Positions 43,871-57,052 are shown, counted from the stretch's first letter. The stretch is DNA of 64,000 bases from Elysia chlorotica (GCA_003991915.1 RQTK01000030.1:859651-923650), one strand, 5' to 3'. The notes: generated from the letters alone by a model not told the origin. Program-made: numbers and translations.

Positions 43871-44480
43871 TGCTGGAATCCTCAGGGATCCATTAGGACC
43901 CGATGCCGGGGCGCTGCCACAATCAGCAAACAGTGAAACCGCCGGTCCCCCCACAGCAATGTCCACAAGCCAGCGTTTGCACAGCTTTCATCTCGTCATG
44001 TCGACAAAACTCTTCCCCGCCGGAGCCTTCAGATACACGGGCTTTATCAGCTTAATGCAGTGCTGCCTGAGGACATCAGGGTTCTATCTGCGTTCTGTAT
44101 CATTGCTGAGATATTCCCTTGTTACTCTCACACCACGACTTCTTTTAACGGGAAATGAATGGGCAGTTTGGAGATAAAAATCGAGAATACTTTGGGGCGT
44201 GCTATCAGAGAAGAGCTTCCTCAAAAGTGACCTTGATTGATGACGTTGCTTGAAGTGTCTTACCTAACGAGTGGATGCACGTTGCGTTACATAAGGCAGA
44301 TGGTCCCCACAATGTTTGCCCCGAGTTAAACTTTTTCAAGATCGAGGTCCCGGCTAAAATAGCACAGCTGACAAACGTATGCCAAAAGAGCGTATTTTGT
44401 ACCCATACTACTGTGCTGCATTGGCTAGCTTTTTTGCGCAATTGGTTAGAAATGTCTATGTCCAAATTTCGTCCACTACA
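43871..44480. other. spacer of moderate GC, no gene recognised
   Basis: Open frames at 44205-44621 (minus) and 44275-44490 (plus) overlap each other and match nothing I know. 43900-44110 is less AT-rich than its surroundings and could hold a 5' non-coding exon, but nothing proves it. Confidence 0.45.
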
Positions 44481-44489
44481 GCCATGTTG

Positions 44490-44625
44490 ACTTGGTGTCG
44501 ATGTAAAAGACCGACTAAGACAGAAGTCACCGAGTGGCAGCAGCAAAATTTCCAACGTCAGTTTTGGGACTCGTTTGTCAATGAAGCTTATATAGTGCTG
44601 GGGTTCGACGCTAAACATCAAGCTC
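44490..44625 (+). mobile_element. decayed SINE body and tail
   Basis: ggtgtcgatgtaaaagaccg, then cgtcagttttgggactcg and tatagtgctggggttcgacg. Confidence 0.7.
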
Positions 44626-44897
44626 TAACTGATTTGACCAAAATGTCCACCTTGATGGCCAATTCCCGTGTTGGCAGCTCTGAAACAGGTCGGTCTTTCA
44701 GGACATCGTAAAGTACTTAAATAACATTAATATGATCGTAGGTATGATACATTGGATTGGGGGTCACCTAGATCTAGATTGTCGTAGCTTAGAATGCCAG
44801 TTATGCCAATCGGATCTTGAAAGGAGGAGGAGAGGAAAGGGGGGGGGACAGAGGGAAAGAAAGTGATATACATAAGAGATTAAAAAGACAGTGTGTA

Positions 44898-44901
<4 letters not shown>

Positions 44902-44938
<37 letters not shown>

Positions 44939-44968
44939 GAGAGAGGGAGAGAGAGGGAGAGAGAGAGG
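44902..44968. repeat. GA microsatellite
   Basis: (GA)n with GGA interruptions. Confidence 0.96.
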
Positions 44969-45250
44969 GTGAGGTTATAGTGAAGAGTACGTGGGGAAAA
45001 TATTGCTCAGAAATGGTAACCTTGACGCCAATTCTGCCAATATTCCACATTAAAAAAAACAAACAACAACATTAAACAAAAACGCCGCAACCAAATGACA
45101 TAACTGTTATGAAACTTTAAAAAGCAAGTTCGAGAAAGGCGGAACTACCAGCACTGTCGAGAAAAGATAAACATACCAAAACATTTCTTAATGTTCATCG
45201 TCAGCAACTATGCGGGTCCCTAAAACAACGTGCGCTCACACAGAGGCAGT

Positions 45251-45475
45251 TGTTGTTGAGTTGGTTTAACGTCCAACATCAGCACTATATTGACTATATT
45301 GTGGACTGGCGTCTGACAATTTTATATGCTGCCACATATGACACAAGGCGGGGATACCATGACTCGTGTGTCACCCGATCACATTAAACTGACACCGACC
45401 CAACCAGTAGGGAGCGAAATCGCCAGAACTCTAACCACGAACCTTTTGCGCCGCAAGCCGATGATTTACGACGAC
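45251..45475 (-). mobile_element. nearly full-length SINE
   Basis: Tail gttgttgagttggtttaacg; an internal gap after gactatattgtggac; head cut short near ttgcgccgcaagccgatga. Confidence 0.88.
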
Positions 45476-45664
45476 ACGTAAGTTACGTCATGTATGTCAT
45501 GCTTACTACAAAGAATGTTGAATATCGTTGGTGATTACCACTGAGAACCCTGAGAAATCAAAACAAACAGGTTTGACATATATCAATGAAAGTGCCAACC
45601 CACATTAAAAAAAATACATTAAATCCACCTTAGTATGGATTGACACAATAATTAACTTTAAGGG

Positions 45665-46500
45665 ATCATGGGCTCGAACCGGAGATCTCTAGCTCCCGCC
45701 TCCCGGTTATAAGTTCAGCGCTCTACTACTTGAGCCACCCTCTCCTCGACAACAGAAACAGAGCCGGGCCTTAATGAACGTCATCAAAATGTGGTGACCC
45801 TAACCGACAGAACATTGCCCTGAAAAAAAAAACGGTGTCAAGGAATGCCATTAAAATACGGAGATGTAAACCAAGACACAAAGTCGACCTGTGTATTGTT
45901 TGTATGATGAATGATTTGATTTTTGCTGCTTAACATCCATCGTTACGTCTTTGTGGACTATGTTGTTGATGGGTTCCTAAACTTACGTCGGACAATTTAT
46001 GTGCTGCTCACCTAGACAACACGGGGACTCCAGTCTCGGTTGGCCACTTTTTCTGACATTGAACCAAACAGTTACTGTAGGGTACAAAAATGGAAACAAA
46101 ATTGGTTGACCGCTCGTGGGTTCCGAACTCGGGACATGAAGATTGAGAGACCAACACCCTCTTGTATGATGAGAAGAATAGGGGAATGATCACTGAACAG
46201 GTAACCAAACAAATTATGTCTTTGAACCCGTCAACAATAGAAAACATTCCAGTCTAACGTAGAAAACAAATACATTCCGATCAAATGTTTGCTTTCGTTG
46301 GTCCCTTTAACGTCTATCCATTGTTAGCATCTCGGTTGTCTCGCGGGTGGGACTAGAGGCTTCTGACTGACTATTGTACATGATAAAGTAAGAGCAGGGG
46401 TACCAAAACTTTTTGTATATATATATATATAAGCTATTCACGACCGGTAGGTAAAAGGGGTGCCTGATCGCGGTTCGAATCCCAGAACTCCGAATTAGAT
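45665..46500. mobile_element. region of decayed SINE heads and bodies
   Basis: tRNA-like head on the minus strand at 45672-45746 (gctctactacttgagccacc), a decayed minus-strand copy at about 45925-46165, and a plus-strand head with B-box cggttcgaatcccag at about 46445-46487. Confidence 0.6.
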
Positions 46501-46699
46501 TTTAGGAAAAAAAAAACATTTCAGTAAACTAACGCCCCCCAGCCCCACCCCCACTAACACATATCGATCAGTAAATGTACGGATGCCTTGATACGTCTTT
46601 GTGGATGAAAGGAAGTATCACAATAATTTTGCAGTTTACATAATACACACTAACTCCCCAAAACTAAAAGTCCAATATCTAAGTGTCTTCGAGCGGTTG

Positions 46700-47045
46700 T
46701 ATCTTATTGTGTTTTAGGGGCAGGGCTTCTTTAAGTCCATCAACAGTCAGCTACTGGGCTATATTTCGAACGGGTCGCGAGACTAACTTCTGATATATCA
46801 CGTGCTGCCACACAGACAGTCATGGCCTGGAAAACAGGACTTTAGTCTCAGGCTGTCAGATTATTATACTGAGAGCCAGAGGAGGAGATTTGAGTTGGTT
46901 TAACGTCCAACATCAGCACTATATAGGCTCTATTGTGGACGGGCCCCAGGACTAACGTCTGACAATTTTATGTGCTGCCACACACGAGACAGGGCGGGGA
47001 TGCCGTGACTTCAGTCTCAGCCGGTCACATTATACTGAGAGCCAG
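46700..47045 (-). mobile_element. two SINEs, the second inserted in or recombined with the first
   Basis: First about 46725-46880, second 46891-47040. The phrase ttatactgagagccagagga occurs at 46865 and 47030, either a target-site duplication or a recombination footprint. Confidence 0.8.
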
Positions 47046-47432
47046 AGGAGATGTCCCTGCTACTTGTCTTAAGCTGCATACCTGAACAGTGGACAGGTAC
47101 GCCTCAAATATTGACATGCCTGTGGTCGTACTGTGTGTGTTTTCGTAAACAAAAAGTAGGAACCTGCTAAACAACTTCACCAAACAAACAAACTGACTAG
47201 GTTTACATACTGCACTGTGGCAACGGAAACCCGAGTCCGAATTTCAAAGTAAAGAGGTTTCTACAGTGTTCATTGCAGCTGCTTCTTTTATTAATTAAGC
47301 CATTATCGATTGCAATGCGTTTAGAATTCTAATTGCAACCAATGGATAATAATCTTAAGTCTACCTAAGAAAAAATGCGGATTAAATTTAGAAAATTAAT
47401 TGAATCATTTAACTTTTTTTTAGGCCTAAATT

Positions 47433-47680
47433 GAAGTAGTAGTTGAGTTGGTTTTATGTCAAACATCTATAGGCTACATTGTGGGCGGGCCCCAAGACTG
47501 ATGTCTGACAATTGTAGGTGCCACACACGAGACATGGCGGGGACACTATGACTCCCGTCTCAACTGGTCACATTAGACTGACACCGACTCAACCATTTAA
47601 GGACGATATCGCCAGGGCTCGAACCGCGGACTCCTCCTATGGAAGCCGGTGTTCTACCCCAGAGCTAATTAGCTTGATAT
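47433..47680 (-). mobile_element. full-length diverged SINE
   Basis: Tail gttgagttggttttatgtc, body with gtgggcgggccccaagactg, head with agggctcgaaccgcggac. Confidence 0.88.
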
Positions 47681-48900
47681 TCCTGGCTAGAGGATATTAG
47701 TATTACTAAGTGGCGAGTCGTCCTGGCTATGTCGCTCGATACACGGTATTTAACGACGCACACTTTACGCCTTAATTTCGTATTCTTTAGCACGCATTTC
47801 TTACACTTTTCGCATACAAATGTACACACTGGTTGTTGGAAGAGGTGGCGGCTCTTTACTTGTGGAGTGTAGCAAATTCCTTCCCTAACGAGAACTATTT
47901 TTCACAGGGCACGTTTCTCATGGCCGAATTCCTCAGTCGTAGGGCTAGATCTCTGCTCCATGAGGAGAGCGAAAAGCGAAATTGGTTTCTTATAATAATA
48001 TAACTCCTATAATTATCCATAAAAAGGATAATACTGTGGACAGGTCCTAGAGACACATTGCAGACACTAAAACTATCTATATACTAATCTAAGTCCCATA
48101 CCAACAAATAGCCTATATCGTGGACGGGTTCTTGAGACACATTGCGGATACTAAAACTTCTATTTTAACCAGTCAAATAGAATTGACACACACAACCAGT
48201 GGGGAGCAAGGTGGCTCGATAAGCTCGAATCCGCGACCTCTGGGTTAGAGGGCGCGCGCTCTACCCTTAAGCAACCGTACCATCCTCCTAGCTATGTTCT
48301 TAGTAAATGAGAAGCTATCGCCTAGTGTCTACGTGTCCTTTATAGCAGGAGGGTCATATACGACGACGGGACCCAAGACTAACGTCTGACAATTTTACGC
48401 ATGCTGCTACAGAAGAGACACGACCAACGCTTAACCACTTAAGCTAAATCACTAGCCCCCCAAAACCCTGCTTCCCCGAAAAAAAAACTCCCTTATGGAA
48501 ATCGCTATACACTTTAAATTAAGTAAAGTGGGGCCACAAATTCCTTGAACTCCATGAGGCAACCCATTCACTGGCACGTTTCTCATGGCCGGACGCAATT
48601 CCTCTCTCTTGAGGCGTGTGGCTATGGCTTCTTGCTACATGATGAGGAGAGGGCTCTAGGATAGCAAGTACTTGTACAGCATTGATAAGCTAAGATCTTG
48701 GACTAAATATAGTTTTACTACATGTTATGGTGTATATAAAAGCACCCTCAGTCCGGGGTCTAAGTTAACGGCTCCGTTATACTTATTACCCGTAGGAAGT
48801 TTTCTGTTGCTCCTCGCTCCGCGTCCGTGATGAGGAGGAGGATCATCATAGGAGGGTATCGGAGGAGGAGGGTCATCAGAGGGGTAGGGGGTTAGGGCGC
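47681..48900. other. spacer with decayed SINEs and duplicated phrases
   Basis: Decayed minus-strand SINE at about 48025-48290 (head aagctcgaatccgcgacctc) with a duplicated cttgagacacattgcggata-like segment, a body scrap at 48355-48420, and gcacgtttctcatggccg at both 47908 and 48576. GGAGGA-rich stretch 48830-48890. Confidence 0.6.
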
Positions 48901-48919
48901 CTAAGTTTTGTTTGTATCT

Positions 48920-49035
48920 TTATTTTGTTGCCTAATGTCTATCGTCAGCAGTAAAATTGGCCGTATTGAGTACGGGTCCCAAGACTAACATCTGACAATT
49001 TTATGTTCTACCACAAACCAGGCAAAATGGGAAAA
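48920..49035 (-). mobile_element. decayed SINE fragment
   Basis: acgggtcccaagactaacat and tctgacaattttatgttcta; truncated at both ends. Confidence 0.7.
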
Positions 49036-49072
49036 TGAAGGGTGTAGGAAGTTGTCTGTTCCTCTTCGCTCT

Positions 49073-49147
<75 letters not shown>

Positions 49148-49148
49148 A
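49073..49148. repeat. GA microsatellite
   Basis: Perfect (GA)n of about 68 bases, followed by a G run. Confidence 0.98.
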
Positions 49149-49349
49149 GTTTTCTCTCGTTCCTCACTTCATGATGGCGAGGGTCGGTTTGGAGGGGGAA
49201 GAGGGGAATCTAGGAAGTTTTTCTGTTGCCACGGAAGATCGGACGCCAGGACAGGAAGGGCCTGAACCCCCAAACCGCCTGAACGTCCGGATCAGCTCGG
49301 GGGGTCAGGCCAAATAACATTCTTATCAAGCCAGGGGGATCCGGTGTCC

Positions 49350-50142
49350 ACTCGGCACATGTCGAAATTTTGAACCAAAATAACCACTCGAAGAGTTATT
49401 TTTAGATTGATTCATTCAGGAAACGTGTGTATTTCAATCCTGTACGCTTTATTGGTAACGTCAGGATAATGAGTCGAGAAAACGAGTCTATAAATTAGAA
49501 CTTGACTCGGGATGGCTGGAATTCAAAATTCAGCATGGAAATGTTAATTAAATTAACTCTAGACCCGGCGTATTTCGCACTGTTGCAGCAAAGAAAATGT
49601 TTATGAAATATGTTTTTAGATTGAATGTTGTCAATGAACATGCATTATTTCAACCCAGCATGTTTCATTAGTGACGTTAGGATTGTTTACCGAGAGAGCG
49701 AGTAATATTTATGGACTAGACAACTATGGGTGATGGAATGCAATAAACAATTTCAGTACGGTTATTAATGTCTTAATGTATTAATGTATACATGTCTAGC
49801 TATGAACCGGCGCATGTTTTGCCCGAAAATAACCGATAAAAGTCTCGTTTTTAGAACGAGCGGTGATTATGTATTATTATGTCAAATCCAACATGATGCA
49901 TTGGTGACGTCAGGATTATTTGAGTAGAGAACAATTTCCATTTAACACTAAAGATGGGTGATAGAATGCACTGCAAAGTTTCAACATGGATATTTAAGCT
50001 AAGAATTGGCGTGTGTCGCACTGTTGCCCCAAAATAACCAGTAGCATTGCTATTTTAGGAATGAAAGTTATCTTTGCTAAAAGTACACACATAATTTAAA
50101 ATCTTGGATGCTAATCATTTGTGACGTCAGGATCATGAGTCG

Positions 50143-50145
<3 letters not shown>
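49350..50145. repeat. four-copy tandem repeat, about 220-bp unit
   Basis: The phrase taacgtcaggataatgagtc or variants recurs at about 49457, 49672, 49906 and 50123, with cactgttgc..aaaata and gggtgat(g/a)gaatgca between. Two units contain the palindrome TGACGTCA. Confidence 0.85.
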
Positions 50146-50213
<68 letters not shown>

Positions 50214-50311
50214 GGAGAGAAAGAGGGAGAGAGATAGGAGAGAGAGATGGAGAGAGAAAAAGAGAGAGAGAAAGAAAGAGAGCGCGGGGGGTACGGAGAG
50301 AGAAAGAGAGA

Positions 50312-50361
<50 letters not shown>
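50143..50361. repeat. GA microsatellite
   Basis: About 215 bases of interrupted (GA)n. It starts directly after the last unit of the 220-bp repeat. Confidence 0.98.
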
Positions 50362-50364
<3 letters not shown>

Positions 50365-51700
50365 TAATTGTATTCTAGAGATGGTCAGAATGCACCTACC
50401 GACCCAACTTGGTTTTGATAATTACAAGTCTAATTTTACCTTCCCCTGTAAAAGACTGAAACAGACTTCATCAGATTTGTAAAGTTTGAGGACTAAAGTA
50501 CATTATTACAGTATATACCTATCACATCCATGGGGGTTTTGCGCCCCTTATCATGTAACTCAAAGTGGTCGCACAGTCTACAAACTAGGATTAACAGTGT
50601 TTACAGAAACATGTCCCCATTTAGTTGAACAAGTTAAACTGTTATATTAAGAGAACTCTACACTCGTAAAAAATGTTGACATAGGATTACGTGGATAGAA
50701 GTGCATGGCAGAAAAGTTTCATAGTTAGGATGGTTCTTGAATCGAGACGCAAATAGTTTTTACCGGTAAAATTGTATTCGGATCGCATCTAAATAAGTTA
50801 AAGGTATGTGGCTTCCACATTAAAAAATCGAGGCTGGCAAGTGTAACGGTGTTCTACACTTAGAAGCAAGACCAACGATATTTAAAATGACTTGAAAACA
50901 AAAATAACAACAAAAAAACCCCCAAGAAAACCTGCCCATAGCGCTCACATGTCTCTCATTTTCTCTGTAGCCTTTTTTAAAGCGTTATAACAAAATCATC
51001 GGTATATAGATGGAATTTCATCCTTTCTTCTCCCCCCTCCCCCCTTTATGAATAATGCTTTATTTTTTTATTTTATTATTATCACTATTGCACAAGACCT
51101 CATCGCCCCGTTCACATTCCCATCTCTCTCTCTAATCCTTTCTCCAATCCTTCTCTAACTATTCTCTCTCCGAATGTCCCACATTCTATCTCCTTGTTTT
51201 CCTCTCCAACCAACTCTTATGTTATTATGTTTTAATCTCAGTCCAGGAAAACACAAACTGCACTCAGTGGGTCACACAGGCATGACTGACGCCTAGTTGC
51301 CTACACACTTTCCTACAGCCAGACCCAACACTGCCTGACCACTCCAGGTGATCATTAGTGCGAGTACCGTATGTATTATATATATATAGCCGCTGTGTAC
51401 CACCTCAGTGACCCATTTCCCGGTCAGTCCAGTAGGACCTTGAGTGAAAGTCACGCAGGTCCACTAGTACACCAGGCTTGTTGGTAGAGGACTGTCTGGT
51501 AACATCAAGGTCGCAGGAAGGAAGGCGACTTTTTTCTCGTTGACCAGAAAAAGGCAAACTCTTAACCCAGTACATAGTGCGCAAAAAAAAACAAAACAAA
51601 AAAATCACATTGGTCTATGTCTTAGAGCATTCTCTTAACATAGACATAAGGCCGTCATTGAATGATTTGTTTGTTTATTCATCTTTCTATAATCGAAATT
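50362..51700. other. spacer, nothing recognised
   Basis: AT-rich sequence with a pyrimidine-rich stretch 51110-51210. No SINE, tandem repeat or coding similarity found. Confidence 0.6.
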
Positions 51701-51797
<97 letters not shown>

Positions 51798-51815
51798 TAT
51801 TATTATTATTATTAA
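51701..51815. repeat. ATC microsatellite ending in ATT
   Basis: (ATC)n from about 51702 to 51796, then (ATT)n to 51815. Confidence 0.98.
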
Positions 51816-52268
51816 ATCAGTTCGCCCAGGAATTTGAATGTCTTCCTTAATTTCCCCATAAGTCTACCATGCTTTCCCTACAACAACAATATATGAAGTG
51901 AATAATTATGCACTCGCCACTCGAAAATCTCATATTAATTTTAGATCGTTAAAATTATGTTAGCAGTAATTGTGTTACTATTGTGTATCCCACGATGGAT
52001 GGAAAGACGCTAAACGCCTCTTTAGGGTGCATAATAAAACTATTCTAGATGTACACCAGATTTTTAAGATAGTAATATCTATAAAAAGAATATAATATAA
52101 AAAAAAAGAAAAAGAAACGAGAAAAAAGATGCGTTTTATATCCTCTTTATTTTTCCATTCGCCCCGATGGGTGAGAATTGAGAAAACAGTTTTACTTATC
52201 GAGGCAGTACGACATATCGGGAAAGAAGGTGTTGTCAGCACTTTATATATTGGTTTACTGTGAGGTCG

Positions 52269-52269
<1 letters not shown>

Positions 52270-52354
<85 letters not shown>
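52270..52354. repeat. GA microsatellite
   Basis: Perfect (GA)n of about 82 bases followed by GACA-type sequence to 52415. Confidence 0.98.
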
Positions 52355-52357
<3 letters not shown>

Positions 52358-52446
52358 CAGACAGAGAGTCAGAAAGAGAGTGAAAGAGACAGACAGGCAG
52401 ACAAACAGACAGATAGCGATAGTGGGGAGGCTGAGAGAGTGGGAGA

Positions 52447-52575
52447 TAGTTGAGTTGTTGAGCTGATGTAACGTCCAACGCCAGCATTATATGGGCTCTA
52501 TTGTGGACGGGCTCCATGCCTGACGTCTGACAATTATATGTGCTGCCACATACGAGACAGCGCGTGGATATTGTG
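52447..52575 (-). mobile_element. truncated SINE
   Basis: Tail ttgagctgatgtaacgtcc and body to gagacagcgcgtggatattg; no head. Confidence 0.85.
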
Positions 52576-52636
52576 GGAGAGTATATGTGTGTGTATGTGT
52601 GTGTGATCGTGTGAGATATACAGAAAGGAAAAGAGA

Positions 52637-52641
52637 GATAC

Positions 52642-52687
<46 letters not shown>

Positions 52688-52952
52688 GGTTGGTTGGGTT
52701 GGTTTAACATCCAACAGCAGCACTCACTATATAGGCTATATTGTGGACAGGCCCCAAGACGGACGTCTGACAATTTTATGTGCTGCAACACACGAGACAG
52801 GGCAGGAAGACCATGACTCCTGTCTCAGCTGGTCACATTATACTGACACCGACCCAACCAGTAGGGAACGCAACAGCCAGGATTCGAACTCGGGACCTTT
52901 TGCGTCGGAAGCCGATGTTCTACCCCTAGACCACCGCGCCCCCCATAGATAT

Positions 52953-52994
<42 letters not shown>

Positions 52995-52995
52995 G
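52637..52995 (-). mobile_element. full-length SINE embedded in a GATA microsatellite
   Basis: (GATA)n at 52640-52686 and 52945-52993 flank a complete SINE (52690-52944) with tail, body and head ending acccctagaccaccgcgc. The insertion was either into (GATA)n or its short duplicated flank later expanded. Confidence 0.92.
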
Positions 52996-53720
52996 GATAG
53001 ATAATAGAGAGATAACGAAAAGAGATAAGCTTCAAAGCACACTTAGTGTATATTAATAGAATCATTTAAGAGTGCTGGTTTCTTTGAAGCGTTCTGCTTT
53101 TTTTCTTTTCTTTCCCCTCGCCCACCTAAGAATAGTTTGCTGACGTCGCTTTGTAAACACGTACAGGATATACTAAAAAATCATACTGTACTTTTCCGAT
53201 TCAATGCGCTAGACAATAATTCAATGGTGCCAATGCAACGATCCATATCGAAGTGTACCACTTTGCCAAATAACTGTATGTAATTATTGCTTCACAAATA
53301 CTCTTTAACGGCTTGAGGTTCGACTGTGCAATTCTAAAAACCTTAAACATGGGCTTTGTTTTTGTTTTTAATCTTTTCATCGGGTTATAAAACTAATGAT
53401 TAAAATTGTTGGGGAAAAGGAATGAGCAGCTTTTCCTGTAACATTAATGGCCGTTCTTTAAGTATCGATCAGGAAGTTGTTATGATAGTGATGTCATGGT
53501 TTCAAATCAGGTATTTTGCAAGTTAATAATTGTTTGATTTTGTATTGTTTTGCATAATTGGTAACGTATAATACATGCCTTATTCCTCGGTAGTAAAGTC
53601 TTCAAGCTCTCGCTAGAGTACAGAAAAGTAAAGTAAATTTTGGTTGGATGTACCAGCAACAAGAGGAAAATTGACTTTGACATGAACACATTAATGAAGC
53701 ATAAGCATTGATAACTTGCA

Positions 53721-53722
<2 letters not shown>
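52996..53722. other. spacer, nothing recognised
   Basis: AT-rich sequence without repeats or coding similarity. Confidence 0.6.
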
Positions 53723-53752
<30 letters not shown>

Positions 53753-54765
53753 CTCCCTCTCTCTTTGTCCCTCTCTCTCTGGCTCTCTCTCTAGCTCTCA
53801 CCTTTCACAATCTTTCTCTTTTTGTTAAATCTTTACGTTACACATTTTATTTCAAATCATAAAGACAGATGACATTCAGAGCATAATAACTGTGCTGTTA
53901 GAGAGCTAGAAAACACAGGCCAAGGTGCAGTTTTTTTTTGTTTTGTTTTTTAGTTATTATTTTAACATACTGCTGGCGATTATGCATAAACTGCAGCAGA
54001 GCGTTGGATCATTCCTAATTGTATTGCTCAGTTGTTTTCTTATCATCAAGCCCAAAGTACCTCTTAACCCCACGGAATCTACCGACAGCGCAACATATCT
54101 GCTATAAGTATAACCGCAGACTATGGCTGCGATATCTTTTTATTTGGAAGTCCGCTTTTCGAATTTCACAATTAGCAGATTTTGTTGTCCAATTTCGTCC
54201 CCCTGTGACAGGTTCGGTCGGTGTCAGTATATCAATGTGACCAGCTGAGACAGAATACATGATATCCCCGCCCTGCCTCGTGTATGTCAGCACATAAAAT
54301 TGTAAGATGTCAGACATGGGGTCCATTCACAATATAGCCTACATAGTGCTGACGTTGGACGTTCATCCAACTCAACTCAACGTATCTTGTTTTTTTTTGA
54401 GGGGGTTCTTTTTATTGTATTTTATCGGGAGCTAGGGTCTGGACCGACCGCGCAATTCTAAATATAGAATCATTATAAATCATACTATAGATTTATGTCT
54501 CCTGGACTTTAAATATCAGACAAGACTAGCTTTTTATCAGATAAAATTGCGGTGTCTGAAACAATGTTTAAATGGCTGGCATAGGATCTTTCTTGAGAGG
54601 CAGTTTCTTGTAGACTGTGCCGCTACTCCAACCAGAGATCGCACGGTACAATAATACAAATGAAATGATGCCCATTTGCCCATCGACAAAGCTTAAGTTT
54701 TAATATAGTTTTCCATAAGACGTTTGTCACATGACAATACCGAGTATCCCAGCACGGAGAAGTGT
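53723..54765. repeat. 1.04-kb segmental duplicate, copy 1
   Basis: Near-identical to 57023-58063 (direct orientation, 3.3 kb apart), from a CT microsatellite through a plus-strand SINE (54206-54383) to cagcacggagaagtgt. Only a handful of differences were noticed by eye. Confidence 0.97.
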
Positions 54766-55290
54766 GGTTGTGTTTCGATGAAGCTAATGGTCGAACTTCG
54801 GACTTCCGACTCGTCACACTGGCATCTAAGGTAGAGCACGCGACTGCTAGCCAGACCGCAGATGCTCCATGTTCAATATCCTATCAGGCAGCCTTGTTCT
54901 CTAATGCTTATGTTGGTGTCAGTGAATATGTTGTGACCTGCCGGAAGAAGTCACGCAACAGAAACTGTGTAATGTACAATATCTGGTACAGCCATCTTTC
55001 TTTGTAAGTAGAGCAGTAGGTACAATTGTCAGACTTTCATCTTGAGACCCAACCGCGATATGATATAGCTGCTGAAGTTAGACATTAGCATTGGTAGATC
55101 TATACAGTATCGATGACCAATGGTACCAGACAAACGTGACTCCGGCCCACAAACCAATTATTAATGAATTAGACTATCAGCCCCGTATCTATCACCAGCA
55201 CTAACCCTACACCATTGTTGTGGGCACTCGTTCATTCACAAACCTGAGACGATTGAAAATGAGTAGAGATAAGTCGTTCTAGAAATAGCC
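54575..55290. repeat. older duplicate pair, copy 1
   Basis: Related to about 56232-56960 at clearly lower identity. Both copies hold a plus-strand SINE-like sequence: tRNA-like head (ctaaggtagagcacgcgact), then gttggtgtcagtgaatatg and cttgagacccaaccgcgata. Confidence 0.85.
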
Positions 55291-55379
55291 TTCGCCTTAC
55301 CTCGACCGAATCTTTTCTCTTACGAAGGTAGCATATAATGCTTCACCCCTTCTCTTCCTCCCTCTAGATATCTTTCTTT

Positions 55380-55521
55380 GTCCGCATATGTGTGTGTGTG
55401 TTGCTGCCTCTTTGCCTGTCTCTAGCTATCGATCTATCTATCTGTCCCTCTCTCTTTCCCCCTCTTTTCTTTCTGTATGTGTGAGATTATCTCTCTCTGT
55501 TTCCTTTTCCCTCTCTCTCTC

Positions 55522-55555
<34 letters not shown>

Positions 55556-55653
55556 TATCTCCGCGACTTTTTATATATCGCCCCTCTGTCTTTGCTTTTC
55601 CCCTCCCTCTCATTCAACCACTATTTCTCCCTTCTCCCCCCTCTCTCCCCCCT

Positions 55654-55695
<42 letters not shown>

Positions 55696-55700
55696 CTCTC
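55380..55700. repeat. pyrimidine-rich region with CT microsatellites
   Basis: (CT)n at about 55525-55552 and 55660-55689 within a C/T-rich stretch. Confidence 0.9.
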
Positions 55701-55939
55701 CTCCCTAATTGAAAGTCTCCTGGGTCCTCACACACAAGGCGACAGGAGAACCCCGTACACAGTAAAGAAAACTTATTCTGTCCAGTCACGCATTGCCAAT
55801 CAGGTACATGCCATCCCATAACAAGGTCATTGTCCACTTCCTTTGTCCACTGATTGAGAATCAGAATGTTCATGCACAATGGTCTACTTCGTATTGTGTT
55901 GTTACAATTATACAATGGAATATTAATGTATCTGATACA

Positions 55940-56110
55940 GCAGGAGAAGCATGTTGGTACAGGGCTAAATGCCGGCGTTTGATGTTGGAAGTCCGGGGTT
56001 CGAGCCTCGCTCTAGTCACCGCGTGATTTCCCAATCATTAGGCCCCTGTCAGTCAATGGTGTCAGCGTAATATGTCAAGTTCTGGATAGCCCGCTTTAAG
56101 TTTAAGATCC
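55940..56110 (+). mobile_element. diverged SINE with tRNA-like head
   Basis: Head with tacagggctaaatgccggcg and ccggggttcgagcctcgctc, then body with ggtgtcagcgtaatatgtca. Confidence 0.6.
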
Positions 56111-56231
56111 CCGACCGGTTTGGTCAATGGCATTATAATGTGAGCGTCTGAGACAGGAGTACAGGATTACATTGTACTAGTAGTTCCGCTCTTTTAGCGT
56201 TGAGGCATCAGGTGAAACTGTTAGACGTTTC

Positions 56232-56960
56232 TCTAAAGACTGGCATTGGATCTTTCTTGAGAAGCAGTTTATTGTAGACTGGGCAGCTTTCTCCAACCAG
56301 ATACCGTATGGTACAATAATACGAATGAAATAATGTCGATTTTAGAGCTGAAGTCCTAGTAAAGTTTACCATACGATGTTCGTCACACGACAGGAATCCC
56401 GAGTGTTCCAGTACGGAGAAGTGTGGATGGGTCTCCATCGAACTTCAGACTTCCTACTCGTCGCACTGGCTTTTAAGGTAGAGCAAGCGGCTGCTAACCA
56501 GACCGCAGATGCTCCATGTTCAATCCCCGATCAGGCAGCCTTGTTCGCTATGCTTAGATCGGTATCAGTTTTATGAGGTGATCTGTCAGGAAAAGTCACG
56601 GTACCAACAGAGACTGTGTAATATACAATATCTGGTACAACTATGGTTCTGTGCAAATAAGGCAGTAGGTAAAATTGTCAGACTTCAATCTTGAGACCCA
56701 ACCGCTATATGCTATAGCTGCTGGAGTTGGATTTTAAGAGACTAACCCAAGAAGCCCTCTGTCTCGGAGGTAAGTCTATACAGTATCGATGTCCATTGGT
56801 ACCAGACAAGCGTGACTCTGGTCCACAAACCAATTACTAATGAATTAGACTATCAGCACCGTATCTATCACCAGTACTAACCCTACACCATTGTTGTCGG
56901 CGCTCATTCACAAACCTGAGAAGATTGAAAATCAGTAGAGATAAGTCATTCTAGAAATAG
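56232..56960. repeat. older duplicate pair, copy 2
   Basis: Diverged copy of 54575-55290, including the SINE-like head ctggcttttaaggtagagca and gagacccaaccgctatatgc. Confidence 0.85.
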
Positions 56961-56997
56961 CACAGACTTCCCCCCCCCCCCCCCCCCCCTCTCTCTC

Positions 56998-57022
<25 letters not shown>

Positions 57023-57052
<30 letters not shown>

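Noticed and set aside
44205-44711. Overlapping ORFs of 138 and 110 residues on opposite strands
   Set aside because: They contradict each other and the plus-strand ORF runs into a decayed SINE; no coding signature.
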